A DNA stretch of 64,000 nucleotides from Ralstonia sp. NFACC01. GTDB taxonomy: Bacteria > Pseudomonadota > Gammaproteobacteria > Burkholderiales > Burkholderiaceae. The notes beneath the pieces were generated by a model. That model searched no databases, was not told the DNA's origin, and was given only the letters and a program-made list of their open reading frames with translations. Every line of letters begins with the position of its first letter. The stretch's first letter is position 1. Of the stretch, positions 18,561 to 26,325 are shown in pieces. The stretch spans positions 34,885-98,884 of the forward strand of contig NZ_FOWV01000011.1 of assembly GCF_900115545.1 (NCBI RefSeq). The letters are read 5' to 3'. The position numbers and the translations under genes are program-made.

Positions 18561-18582
18561 GCGGCCGGCGCGTGCCGGCCGC
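18561..18582 (+). terminator. Hairpin after capsid gene
   Basis: GCGGCCGGC and GCCGGCCGC (9-base perfect arms, GCGT loop) lie seven bases after the capsid stop. There is no strong U-run, so it may be a partial terminator or an mRNA-stabilising hairpin. Confidence 0.5.
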
Positions 18583-18605
18583 TGGTTTCCACCAGGGAGA
18601 GAGCG

Positions 18606-19007
18606 ATGGACCCAACTTTCGATTGGAGTCAGTACACCGGGACTGACAACACGAGCGGCATTTTTCAAGATGCCGGTTCGTCTGTGGGGCCGCAGAGCGA
18701 TGGCACCTACAGCTACCCGGCAAACGCGCAACCGAACAACCAACCCTGGGATACCAGTGGCGGGGCGAACGGCAACTACAGCCAACAGGTGCTGGACGTG
18801 CTCAAGTTCGGCGTTGGCACGTGGCAGCAGGATCAGGCGCGCAAAGACTTCTACGACTACAAGAAGTACGAGGCGACCAACGGCGGCTTGTTCCAACAGG
18901 GTGCCTTCGCAGGCGGCCTGCGCACGACGCCGGCAAGCGCCAAGCCGCTGACGCTGGCGGCGATGGTGCTGCTCGGCCTCGTCGTGTTCCACATGTTGGA
19001 GCACTGA
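18606..19007 (+). CDS. Virion protein with C-terminal membrane helix
   Basis: A 133-residue protein with a polar Asn/Gly/Ser/Tyr-rich N-terminal half, an amphipathic middle and a C-terminal hydrophobic helix (LTLAAMVLLGLVVFHML). GGGAGAGAG precedes the ATG. It is likely an internal-membrane protein of the capsid. No family is recognised. Confidence 0.6.
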   Translation: MDPTFDWSQYTGTDNTSGIFQDAGSSVGPQSDGTYSYPANAQPNNQPWDTSGGANGNYSQQVLDVLKFGVGTWQQDQARKDFYDYKKYEATNGGLFQQGAFAGGLRTTPASAKPLTLAAMVLLGLVVFHMLEH

Positions 19008-19010
19008 CAC

Positions 19011-19259
19011 ATGTGGCCAATGCTCGCAGCTGCCGCGATTGGCGCGGCTGGCAAGGCGGCACAAACGCCGCCTGCCGGCCCGTCGCACGCGGATGGCTAT
19101 TCGTCGGGAACGTCGAACGCGCGATCAGGCTTTGACGGGTCGGGGTGGACCGTCTCCACGGGCAGCAGCAAGGCCACGGGGGCGGGGCTGAACATGAACA
19201 CCATCCTGATCCTGGGCGGCATCGCCCTGGGCGCGGTCTACCTGATGCATCGCAAATGA
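19011..19259 (+). CDS. Small virion membrane protein (82 aa)
   Basis: An Ala-rich N-terminus, a Ser/Gly linker and a C-terminal helix (TILILGGIALGAVYLM) followed by HRK, so the C-terminus is probably cytoplasmic. The stop overlaps the next ATG. Confidence 0.55.
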   Translation: MWPMLAAAAIGAAGKAAQTPPAGPSHADGYSSGTSNARSGFDGSGWTVSTGSSKATGAGLNMNTILILGGIALGAVYLMHRK

Positions 19260-19630
19260 TCATCGCGGCCGAACGTTCTGCCGAGGTGGCCGCGCTGCTG
19301 GCGCGTGCGTTCAAGCACGACACCAGCGGCGGCGGCTACACGGTGGAAGACGCCATGGCCAGCACGCACGTCTACTCGGTGCGCGATGCGGCCGGCGCGC
19401 TGAAGCTTGCGTGGACGATGGACATTCGGCGGGACCGAAAAGGCGTGCGCGCGTATGTGACCGCGTGTGCGGGCGAGGGGATGCAACAGGCGTTGCCGGA
19501 GTGTGAGCGGATCGCGCGCGAGCACGGGGCAAACCGGCTGGGCCTGCGCACGATGCGCCCGGGCATGGTCAAGCGAATGACAGAAGCGGGCTTCGTGCCG
19601 CGCTTCGTGGAATTGGAGAAAGAACTGTGA
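19256..19630 (+). CDS. GNAT-like acetyltransferase in the virion operon
   Basis: A 124-residue alpha/beta protein resembling a compact GNAT fold: a central strand region, then an acyl-CoA-loop-like GEGMQQALPECERIAREHGA and a C-terminal MTEAGFVPRF typical of GNAT ends. It overlaps both neighbours (ATGA before, GTGA after), so it is expressed with structural genes. Its target is unknown; modification of a virion or host protein is conceivable. Confidence 0.55.
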   Translation: MIIAAERSAEVAALLARAFKHDTSGGGYTVEDAMASTHVYSVRDAAGALKLAWTMDIRRDRKGVRAYVTACAGEGMQQALPECERIAREHGANRLGLRTMRPGMVKRMTEAGFVPRFVELEKEL

Positions 19631-20166
19631 TTCGCACGCCGGCACAGATCAGGTTGATGGCGATGGGCTTGCCCCATACGCCGTGCAATGTGGGCGGTGA
19701 GTCGTCGTCGTCTTCGGCGTCGACCAACACCACAAACACGACGACGAACACCAGCTATCAGGACCGCCGCAACGTGGCGGACGGTGGCTCAACGGTGGTG
19801 AGCGCGGATCAGTCGAGCGTGTTCATCACGAACAGCGACCAAGGCGCAATACGCGCGGGCGTTGATCTGGGAACGGCTGCGCTCGATGCGTCGAAAGCAC
19901 TGACGCAGGCTGGATCGCACATGCTGGACAGCAATATCCAGCTCACCCGCGATCTGAACTCAAGCAACAACAGCCTGGCGCGCGACCTGTTCGCGAACAC
20001 GCAGAACGCCGTGGAGAGCGCCATGGCGCAGAACCAATCGGCGTTGCAGGTCGTGCAGGCGCTGGCAGCGCAGCCGGGAAAGCTGAACGACCCAAACCGG
20101 GCAATCCTGCTGGTGGGCATGACGGTGGTCGCCATCGCGGCCGTGGTGATGGTCCACAAGGGGTAA
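19627..20166 (+). CDS. Ser/Thr/Asn-rich virion membrane protein
   Basis: A GTG start overlaps the previous stop. The 179-residue product has a low-complexity Ser/Thr/Asn stretch (about 25-45), a long amphipathic region with coiled-coil character (about 80-145) and a C-terminal helix (AILLVGMTVVAIAAVVMV). It is plausibly a capsid-to-membrane or vertex-linking protein. No family is recognised. Confidence 0.55.
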   Translation: MIRTPAQIRLMAMGLPHTPCNVGGESSSSSASTNTTNTTTNTSYQDRRNVADGGSTVVSADQSSVFITNSDQGAIRAGVDLGTAALDASKALTQAGSHMLDSNIQLTRDLNSSNNSLARDLFANTQNAVESAMAQNQSALQVVQALAAQPGKLNDPNRAILLVGMTVVAIAAVVMVHKG

Positions 20167-20169
20167 CGC

Positions 20170-20928
20170 ATGCAGTACTACGACATCAACATCCCAGCCA
20201 ACAAACAACAGATCGTTGAGGCGCAAGGGACGTTCATCTACTACTTGAGCGGCAGCGCAGGCGGCGCCGATAACACCATCAAGGTAACACTCGGCATGGG
20301 TGGCACGACCGTGCTTCTCAAGCCGGGCCAGTCGATTCGGTTGCCGGTTTCGGCAAAGCCAATCGACATGTGGCGAGTCGAGAACTACGCCAACGCGCAG
20401 ACCATCATCGGGCAAGTGTTGGTAGGTCAAGGGGACTTCAAAGACACCAACACCACGGGCACGGTGCAGGTCGTGGATGGAGGCAAGTCGCGGACGTTGG
20501 GCGGTGGCGCCTTCCTTGGGTATCTGACGACTGCTGCAGTCGCGGGGCAATACACGATCAACCAATTGTGGAACCCACCGGGCAGCGGGAAGAACGCGAT
20601 CATCGAGCGTATCAACCTGACCAACGGGGCGACAGCGCAAGCCATCGTCGCGCGCATCTCCAGCACGTCGCTGGGTGGCGGTACGGGGGCAGAGTCAAAG
20701 CTGGCAGGCGGGACGGTTTCAACTTCGCTCAAGCAAGGCATTTCGCAAGTTGCTGCGCCAACGGGAAATGTCGTCTTCGCCATGTTCTTTGGGGTCAACA
20801 CCACCATGACCATGCCGCTGTCCGAGCCGATCATCTTGCCGCCAGGGAAGGCGCTTGCGATCAACAGCGGGGCGGCAAACGGCCTGGACGTGCCAACGAC
20901 ATTCGAGTTTTACGAGGAAAACCAGTAA
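20170..20928 (+). CDS. Putative spike / receptor-binding protein
   Basis: A 252-residue beta-rich soluble protein with no membrane helix and Gly/Thr/Val-rich alternation throughout. It lies between virion membrane proteins and the lysozyme and overlaps the latter by one base (TAATG). Spike proteins diverge quickly and I cannot name a family; the assignment rests on beta content, position and absence of any other spike candidate. Confidence 0.45.
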   Translation: MQYYDINIPANKQQIVEAQGTFIYYLSGSAGGADNTIKVTLGMGGTTVLLKPGQSIRLPVSAKPIDMWRVENYANAQTIIGQVLVGQGDFKDTNTTGTVQVVDGGKSRTLGGGAFLGYLTTAAVAGQYTINQLWNPPGSGKNAIIERINLTNGATAQAIVARISSTSLGGGTGAESKLAGGTVSTSLKQGISQVAAPTGNVVFAMFFGVNTTMTMPLSEPIILPPGKALAINSGAANGLDVPTTFEFYEENQ

Positions 20929-21539
20929 TGCGACCGGCCGCCATCATCGCGGCCGCCACGCTGGGTGTCGCGGCGTACGTGTGGTGGCAGTCGGCACAGG
21001 CATCGAACGGCGGCGGGGATTCTGGTGTGGACAACCCGGACCCTGAGAACGATACGGGCATGCCAGATTTTTCGTCGCTCTTTGGCGGCATCGTGAGTTT
21101 CGGAGGGAGTGACATGCATCTGAGTGATGCGGGCCTTCAGGCCCTGGCGCAGCGCGAGGGGTTCAGTGCAACGCCGTATTGGGACCACAAGGGCTATTCG
21201 ATCGGTTACGGCCACCTCATCAAGGCAGGAGAAAACCTGACCAACGTGACGCGCGATCAGGCCGCGCAGTTGCTGGCAAGCGATGTGGCATGGGCAGAAC
21301 AGGCGGTGGCCAACAACGTCACGGCGCCCCTGACGCAGAACCAATTCGATGCGCTGGTTTCGTTCGCCTTCAACGTGGGCGCACCAGCATTCGCCAAGTC
21401 CACGCTGGTGAGCCTGCTGAACGCAGGCGACTACAGCGCGGCCGGCGAGCAGTTGCCGCGCTGGAACAAGGCAAGCGGCGTGGTCAATGGTGCGCTGGTT
21501 TCGCGGCGCGCTTCGGAAGTGGCGCAGTTTTACGCATAG
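20928..21539 (+). CDS. Membrane-anchored GH24 lysozyme
   Basis: A 203-residue protein with an N-terminal membrane or signal-arrest-release helix (AAIIAAATLGVAAYVWW), a linker and a T4/P22-type muramidase domain from about residue 62. The catalytic pattern is Glu77-x8-Asp86-x4-Ser91, followed by IGYGH. It cleaves the peptidoglycan glycan strand, for lysis and/or DNA entry. ATG 20928 overlaps the previous TAA by one base. Confidence 0.88.
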   Translation: MRPAAIIAAATLGVAAYVWWQSAQASNGGGDSGVDNPDPENDTGMPDFSSLFGGIVSFGGSDMHLSDAGLQALAQREGFSATPYWDHKGYSIGYGHLIKAGENLTNVTRDQAAQLLASDVAWAEQAVANNVTAPLTQNQFDALVSFAFNVGAPAFAKSTLVSLLNAGDYSAAGEQLPRWNKASGVVNGALVSRRASEVAQFYA

Positions 21540-21548
21540 GCGGCAAGC

Positions 21549-21860
21549 ATGGGCAAAAACGACATGATTTTGATTGGCATCGCGGCGGCGGTGCTGGGCC
21601 TCGTGGTCTACAAGACGCAGAACGCGCAGGCAGCAAACGCGCCCAACGGTGTGATGGCGAACGCGCCGGCCGTGCTGGGCACGCTGCTGCCGCCGACGGG
21701 CAACCCGTACAGCGGTGACGCCTACACGCCTTCGGGCATGTTCGGCGGAACGCTGTTCAACGCACCGCAGTACGTGCGCAGCGTCTTCGGGCCGGCCAAC
21801 GACACAGCGTCGGGCATCTCGCCGGCACCGGGCCTGTTCAACGCACCGCTGTTCATCTGA
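21549..21860 (+). CDS. Virion membrane protein (103 aa)
   Basis: An N-terminal helix (MILIGIAAAVLGLVVY), then a Pro/Asn/Ala-rich tail. The C-terminus repeats LFNAP motifs (TLFNAPQY, GLFNAPLF). No family is recognised; likely anchored in the viral membrane. Confidence 0.55.
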   Translation: MGKNDMILIGIAAAVLGLVVYKTQNAQAANAPNGVMANAPAVLGTLLPPTGNPYSGDAYTPSGMFGGTLFNAPQYVRSVFGPANDTASGISPAPGLFNAPLFI

Positions 21861-21868
21861 GGCGCAGC

Positions 21869-22225
21869 ATGAAAACCATGTATCTCATGCTCGGCGGGCT
21901 GGCGCTGTGGGCCGTGGCCCGGCGTCGCGCGCCCGAGGCGTCGGAGACGATGCCGGCTGCAAACGGCTGGTACACCTACGCGCCAAAGGAGCCGTCCGAC
22001 TGGTACGGCGACATGTGGCAGCGCCTGAGCGCTGGCGACCTGTTTCCGCAAGGCCAAAACGATGCGCCGGGCGGCGGCATGTTCATGAACGGCGCGCCGG
22101 TCGGGAACTACATCGACCCGACCAACACGGGCGGCGCAAAGCTGGCAACGGACCCGAATGCACCGTATCAAGCGGTGCCGGTCAATCAAGCATCGCCCAT
22201 TCCGGGCGTGATGCGCATCCTGTAG
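21869..22225 (+). CDS. Virion membrane protein (118 aa)
   Basis: A short N-terminal helix (MYLMLGGLALWAV) stopped by ARRRA, then a soluble Asp/Pro/Gly-rich domain rich in Trp and Tyr. Topology and context match the other one-helix virion proteins here. Confidence 0.55.
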   Translation: MKTMYLMLGGLALWAVARRRAPEASETMPAANGWYTYAPKEPSDWYGDMWQRLSAGDLFPQGQNDAPGGGMFMNGAPVGNYIDPTNTGGAKLATDPNAPYQAVPVNQASPIPGVMRIL

Positions 22226-22233
22226 GGGGCGTA

Positions 22234-22530
22234 ATGCAGGTATCGGGGCAAGCCATGCTGATCGCGGGCGGCCTGCTGGTCGCGGCCTATGTCGTCTTCA
22301 AAAAAAAAGACCTGGGGACTGCGGCTGTGGATGCGGCGGGCGGTGTCGGTGAAACCATCGGGCAGGGCGCCGTGGCAGCAACAAGCGGCGTGGTGCTCGG
22401 CATTGGTGATGGCCTGGGCGTGCCGCGCACGAACATGACTGAGTGCGAGCGGGCCAAGGCTGAAGGGCGGACGTGGGACGCAAGTTTCGCGTGTCCAGCA
22501 AGTGATTTTCTGTCGTACGTGTTCAACTGA
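22234..22530 (+). CDS. Virion membrane protein (98 aa)
   Basis: An N-terminal helix (AMLIAGGLLVAAYVVF) followed by KKKD, then a Gly/Ala-rich second hydrophobic stretch and a C-terminus with two Cys. GGGGG lies just before the ATG. No family is recognised. Confidence 0.55.
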   Translation: MQVSGQAMLIAGGLLVAAYVVFKKKDLGTAAVDAAGGVGETIGQGAVAATSGVVLGIGDGLGVPRTNMTECERAKAEGRTWDASFACPASDFLSYVFN

Positions 22531-22543
22531 CCAAGGGGGTCGT

Positions 22544-22720
22544 ATGTATTTCTGGAATCGTCTGCGTGAGCCGTCCACCTGGGCCGGCATTGGTGGTCTC
22601 GCTGTGCAACTGGGAGCCAGCCCGGACAAGGTGAGCGTGGCATCGCAGGTTGTCGGCTGCGTGCTGGCCGCCCTGGCCGTGTTCCTGCCCGAAAAGGGCA
22701 ACACCACGCCCCAGCAGTAA
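22544..22720 (+). CDS. Holin-like small membrane protein
   Basis: A 58-residue protein: MYFWNRLREPSTWAG, a weakly hydrophobic stretch and a helix (VVGCVLAALAVFL) before PEKG. This layout is common in small phage proteins annotated as holins or TM-helix proteins. AAGGGGG precedes the ATG. It may act with the lysozyme about 1 kb upstream. Confidence 0.5.
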   Translation: MYFWNRLREPSTWAGIGGLAVQLGASPDKVSVASQVVGCVLAALAVFLPEKGNTTPQQ

Positions 22721-22729
22721 GGGGCGGGC

Positions 22730-22888
22730 ATGGACTGGATGACGCTAGACATGCTCAAGCTGCTGGTCGGTGCTATCGCCACGGCGAGCGGCATCTATGG
22801 CGGCATCCGGGCGGACCTGCGCAAGGCAATCGACCTGGGCAAGTCCGCACACGAACGGTTGGACCGCCACCTGGAGGGCCACCCGTGA
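22730..22888 (+). CDS. Small prophage protein with N-terminal helix (52 aa)
   Basis: The product MDWMTLDMLKLLVGAIATAS, then a charged helix ending in HLEGHP, resembles the short accessory peptides found beside phage lysis genes. GTG of the next gene overlaps its stop. Confidence 0.5.
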   Translation: MDWMTLDMLKLLVGAIATASGIYGGIRADLRKAIDLGKSAHERLDRHLEGHP

Positions 22889-23055
22889 ACAAGTGGATTC
22901 CAAGCCCGCACGAAATCGTGCGCGAGGGCATCATCGTTCTTGGCGGCGTGCTCATTGCCGCGTGGGTGCTCTCTCGCATGCCTTCGGTGAAGGCATGGGT
23001 ACAGCAACAAGGAACCCTGACGATCAAAGACCAGTCGGGGAACGTTCTCTACTGA
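22885..23055 (+). CDS. Small membrane protein (56 aa)
   Basis: A GTG start overlaps the preceding stop. One central helix (IIVLGGVLIAAWVLS), then a short polar tail (KDQSGNVLY). Function unknown; possibly lysis or virion membrane. Confidence 0.5.
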   Translation: MNKWIPSPHEIVREGIIVLGGVLIAAWVLSRMPSVKAWVQQQGTLTIKDQSGNVLY

Positions 23056-23066
23056 AGGAGGCCACC

Positions 23067-23135
23067 ATGGCACACAAGCGCAAGCGCCGCACGCCGGCAC
23101 GCGACAGCAAAGGCCGCTTCAAGAAGAAGCGCTGA
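23067..23135 (+). CDS. Highly basic 22-residue peptide
   Basis: An almost entirely Lys/Arg product with GAAGGAG upstream of the ATG. It ends just before a strong terminator, so it is the last gene of the rightward train. Such peptides could condense packaged DNA or bind the vertex; inference only. Confidence 0.5.
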   Translation: MAHKRKRRTPARDSKGRFKKKR

Positions 23136-23142
23136 TGCAAAG

Positions 23143-23174
23143 AAAAACCCCCGGTCAAAAGCCGGGGGTTTTTT
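23143..23174. terminator. Bidirectional rho-independent terminator
   Basis: AAAAACCCCCGG and CCGGGGGTTTTT pair around a short loop, with A-run and T-run on opposite sides. It ends the rightward virion operon and can also end the leftward pair of genes on its right. Confidence 0.9.
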
Positions 23175-23189
23175 CATGGCCATGCGAGT

Positions 23190-23357
23190 TCACGGGGAAC
23201 AGTGATCCTGATGGAGTCCGTATTGTTTTGCATAGGCGCAGGCGTCTTTCACATTCGTCGCATGATCCATGAAGATGGAACCGGCAAGGAATGCAGCGAT
23301 GAAGGCGACATAAGCCCAGGTGGGGATACGGTTGCAAATGGAGATGAACTTTCGCAT
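23190..23357 (-). CDS. Small membrane protein at prophage right end
   Basis: A 55-residue protein with one helix (AYVAFIAAFLAGSIFM) and two Cys in a polar C-terminus. The ATG at 23357 follows the upstream stop with a one-base gap, so it is co-transcribed with the HTH-like gene. No family is recognised. Confidence 0.55.
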   Translation of the reverse strand: MRKFISICNRIPTWAYVAFIAAFLAGSIFMDHATNVKDACAYAKQYGLHQDHCSP

Positions 23358-23358
23358 G

Positions 23359-23685
23359 TCAGGCTCGCATCTGTTCGGGTTGGTCGATGAGGGAAAGCGT
23401 AGGCGACGCGGGGACGTATCGAGGGCGCGCGGGAAGCGTGTAGACGGTGGCGGTGCCGGCGATGCCGAGGCGGCGATAGCCCATGGCGCGCATGTCGGCG
23501 TCACGCTGCCAAGCCCGCAGGCGTAGGAGTTCGGGAACCCACCAGGGCACGGGACTGGAGCCAGAGCGCCAGGCGCGCAGAGTTTTGACGGTGACGCGCA
23601 GGGTGCGGGCAAGCATGACTTCGGGCGCGTGCGCGTAAAGCTCCAACTCCCCCAAGTGGCCCCATTTGTGATCGTGAGACTTCAT
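23359..23685 (-). CDS. DUF3653-like HTH regulator at prophage right end
   Basis: The 108-residue protein contains LARTLRVTVKTLRAWRSGSSPVPWWVPELLRL, a helix-turn-helix-like pattern that I associate with DUF3653 proteins of filamentous and other small prophages. It is transcribed against the virion genes and lies between the terminator at 23143 and the right dif-like junction. It may tune lysogeny together with the left-end XRE repressor. Confidence 0.55.
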   Translation of the reverse strand: MKSHDHKWGHLGELELYAHAPEVMLARTLRVTVKTLRAWRSGSSPVPWWVPELLRLRAWQRDADMRAMGYRRLGIAGTATVYTLPARPRYVPASPTLSLIDQPEQMRA

Positions 23686-23702
23686 CTTGTTTTTCTCGAA
23701 AA

Positions 23703-23727
23703 AAGGCCCGGCGCGAGGGCCGGGCTT
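23703..23727 (-). terminator. Leftward terminator hairpin
   Basis: GCCCGGC and GCCGGGC pair around a short loop, with an A-run on the plus strand (T-run on the minus strand). It would stop leftward transcription entering the prophage across the right junction. Confidence 0.55.
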
Positions 23728-23853
23728 GCACGGGATGCGGTCCATTGGAACCGCGCAGCATGATGGTGTCAGAGCTATGCAGCGCAGAACCACCAACAAG
23801 GGGTAAAACAAGGTAAGACTTTGATTGAGAACAAGATTTGGCCCGGGGTGGCG

Positions 23854-23881
23854 ATTTTACATAACACAAATTATGCGATGG
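23854..23881 (+). repeat. Right dif-like junction, complete XerC/XerD site
   Basis: XerD-type arm ATTTTACATAA, 6-base centre CACAAA and XerC-type arm TTATGCGATGG make a full 28-base dif-like site. By hand, 20 of 28 positions match the reverse complement of E. coli dif as I remember it. Its first 17 bases are identical to the left junction. Confidence 0.7.
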
Positions 23882-24300
23882 CAGGGTATGTTTGCAGGTG
23901 TTGCGTCGTTTCAGGAGTGCAGACACCGCTCCAACGCAAACATGGGCCGAAATTCGCCACTTTCCTACGGAACGCTACCTCTTAATGGCAAATTTGCCCA
24001 TTTCGGCCATTTGGTACCAGCGTTGCGTTGGCGAATTTTGCTGATTGCATTAGATCCCACGATTCCGTTAAGTGGGCTTGCATGCATTGGTCCCACGCCA
24101 CTGTAGCCATTACCGGCCTGTCTTCCGTGGCACCCTCGGCAAGGAAGCTGGGGCAAGCGTTGCGGTCACGACAAAAGTGACGTATACAGCTCTTTTCTGC
24201 CCCGGAAACTGCCTTTGTGGTCTTGGTCTAGCCGCACAAATGTTGGAGATACGCGTAGCGCGGAAGGCTACGTCCCGATCAGCACGTCATGTGTGCGCCG
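23882..24300. other. Gap between prophage and defence operon
   Basis: I see no convincing gene, tRNA or repeat in this 419-base stretch. It is less GC-rich than the prophage. Confidence 0.5.
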
Positions 24301-26325
24301 TTACCCCATTGCGGCGTCGTGCGGTCCCGCCGAAATAAAACCTTCTCCGGGCTTGCGCCAACGCTTTCGAACCAGTGATTCGAATTCGACCTGGTTCGCG
24401 AGTGCCAGCTTATCAGCATGATCAGTGACGATGATTTGTGGACGGATTCCAGTCTCTTTGAACGTGTCTTCACAGTACCAAACAAGCTGGTCGAACATGT
24501 TTGTCACTGCGCGCAGATCCTCGTCCACTTTATGCGCCGAGGTACGGGTGGGATCCTGGATCGCATTGAATTCGGCGCCGTTGTCCAGCAAGGCGGGAAA
24601 GTACACTTGACTCGGCTGATCTAGAAAAAGGATCGGCGGTATCGCACACTTGTCTCCGAGCTCGCAAAAATAGCGATGTAGCGCGAGGAACAGCGCAAGA
24701 TGGCAGGATAGCCAGTTGGCCCCGCTGCCCATTGATCGCAGGAAGACCTTCTTATCCTTTGCGGGTTCGTGCCACAGATCAAACGTCTCCACCGAGAACC
24801 GCAAGCGAATAGGCTTATAAGAGTCCTCGAAGTCGAATCGCGTGCCGAGATCATCTAGAATCTTCGCGATGCGTTCTTCGGCCTGAGCAAGCTTTGTTTG
24901 AACGTCGAATCTGCGCTTCAGGTCTGCCTGAAGCTTGGCGATGCTTATGCGGAGTTGAGCCAAGTCACTCTCGTCCTTTCGGCTCACCGCCCTGGCAAGT
25001 GCGAGTAGTGCCTCTTCTAGACGCCCTTTCGCCGCAACTGCCATCTCATACTGGCTCTTCAGCTTGCCCATCTTGGCAAGTTCCGCGTTCAACCTCTTGA
25101 GCTCGCCTTCCTGCTCCGCAGCCAGATTCTGGACGGGAAGCATATCTTTCTTCACCTTAGCACGTGCCTCCTCAAATGACGCCAGCCGCGAGTTGGATCG
25201 GAGCAACTCGGTGTTTAGCCACTCAATCGCCGAGCTTAAGGCGTTCGCACTGTGCTCGACGGCTTCCGTGGGCGTCGCGCAGAATGGGCAAGCACTTGTG
25301 TGCAAATCCGCTTTTACCGGAAGAGGAATATCCTGTTTGCGCTTGTCATACTGAATCGCGAAGGCAATGGACGACTCGATTCCATGCAGATTTGTTGCGT
25401 GCTCCCGTAGCAATGCAACGGTTTTGCTGTACTCCATTTCCAGTTCACGCCGTCGTCGCACGTGCCCCGCTGTATCTGCCGACAGTGCGACGGACATAGC
25501 CTCGATCCTGTCTCTCGCAGCCGCTGGGTTCGCGTACATCGTAGCCAAATCCACTGGAGGCGATAATCCAGACAATGCTTCGTACTCGGACCTTGCGAGG
25601 GCGACTTTCCGTTTGGCCTCGTCAATCTGCGCTTCGCGCTTTGGCGCCATGCGCTTCAACGATCGCTCTTCTTGCTCCAGTTCGTTGAGCTTTTGCTTTA
25701 ACAGGAAGTACTCCTGCTTGGCGAAACCCAGAAACACCTTCAAGTGGTCGATCGCCTGCTCGCGCTTTTCGCGCTCGTCGAAGCGATAGAAGACCGCGTG
25801 CTTGTTGGCGACCAGATTCTGGTGTTGCAGCATGAAAGACGTAAAGCTTCTTGCTGACGGGGTTGCCAATCGGGCCTTATTAAAACGTGCCTCGCGAGCC
25901 GACAGATCTTCATCAACGTCGGTCACCACGACGCCAAAACTTCGTATCAAGTTCTTCTTGAAGAGATCTGTTGAATAGAAGAACTTCTCGTCGAAGTAAG
26001 CGCTATTCAATGTGCGGGCCTCTTTGACTCGCTCAGTCTCAAGCTCCTCCTTGAAAAATGCCGTCCCTGTGTCCGGACGACGAGCCAGAACGATGGCCGT
26101 ATCATTGAGCATCAGCACGGTGAAGTACAGAATCGCATGGTCAGTAATCACGCCGACCGGTACCGTAAACGCGGAGCTTCCAAAACAATAGTCAAAAATC
26201 TCGATCAGTGCGCTCTTGCCAGTAGACGAACGCCCAGTGATGACGTTGACGCCAGTCGAGAAGGTCACTGCGTGTACGGCGTCGTTTTTATCAACGACGC
26301 CGATGTGAAGGATGTGGGCTTTCAT
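24301..26325 (-). CDS. ABC-3C system SMC/Rad50-like ATPase (DUF3732)
   Basis: The 674-residue protein has Walker A GRSSTGKS (31-38), long coiled-coil arms with a central CPFC zinc-hook-like pair (about 345), an ABC signature region (SMGSGANWLSCHLAL) and Walker B ILFLDQPSQ. This matches DUF3732 ATPases of ABC-three-component conflict systems. It probably senses unusual nucleic-acid ends or invader DNA and licenses the effector. Its ATG overlaps the end of the middle gene, so the three genes form one operon. Base composition is lower in GC than the flanks, suggesting transfer. Confidence 0.82.
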   Translation of the reverse strand: MKAHILHIGVVDKNDAVHAVTFSTGVNVITGRSSTGKSALIEIFDYCFGSSAFTVPVGVITDHAILYFTVLMLNDTAIVLARRPDTGTAFFKEELETERVKEARTLNSAYFDEKFFYSTDLFKKNLIRSFGVVVTDVDEDLSAREARFNKARLATPSARSFTSFMLQHQNLVANKHAVFYRFDEREKREQAIDHLKVFLGFAKQEYFLLKQKLNELEQEERSLKRMAPKREAQIDEAKRKVALARSEYEALSGLSPPVDLATMYANPAAARDRIEAMSVALSADTAGHVRRRRELEMEYSKTVALLREHATNLHGIESSIAFAIQYDKRKQDIPLPVKADLHTSACPFCATPTEAVEHSANALSSAIEWLNTELLRSNSRLASFEEARAKVKKDMLPVQNLAAEQEGELKRLNAELAKMGKLKSQYEMAVAAKGRLEEALLALARAVSRKDESDLAQLRISIAKLQADLKRRFDVQTKLAQAEERIAKILDDLGTRFDFEDSYKPIRLRFSVETFDLWHEPAKDKKVFLRSMGSGANWLSCHLALFLALHRYFCELGDKCAIPPILFLDQPSQVYFPALLDNGAEFNAIQDPTRTSAHKVDEDLRAVTNMFDQLVWYCEDTFKETGIRPQIIVTDHADKLALANQVEFESLVRKRWRKPGEGFISAGPHDAAMG

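Larger units (their letters stand above)
11772..23881. mobile_element. PM2/corticovirus-like prophage integrated at a dif-like site
   Basis: This ~12.1 kb element is bounded by the 17-base identity ATTTTACATAACACAAA at 11772-11788 and 23854-23870. It carries a left-facing XRE repressor, about 26 tightly packed rightward genes (replication, packaging ATPase, double-jelly-roll capsid, membrane proteins, lysozyme) and two leftward genes at the right end. There is no terminase, portal, tail or integrase gene. Gene content and size resemble the ~10 kb membrane-containing phage PM2. No gene is obviously broken, so it may be intact and inducible. Confidence 0.75.

Noticed and set aside
11815..23685. 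Filamentous phage (inovirus) interpretation of the prophage
   Set aside because: dif use, HUH initiator and an ATPase would fit, but the duplicated capsid protein, lysozyme and absence of an inovirus coat protein and adsorption protein do not.
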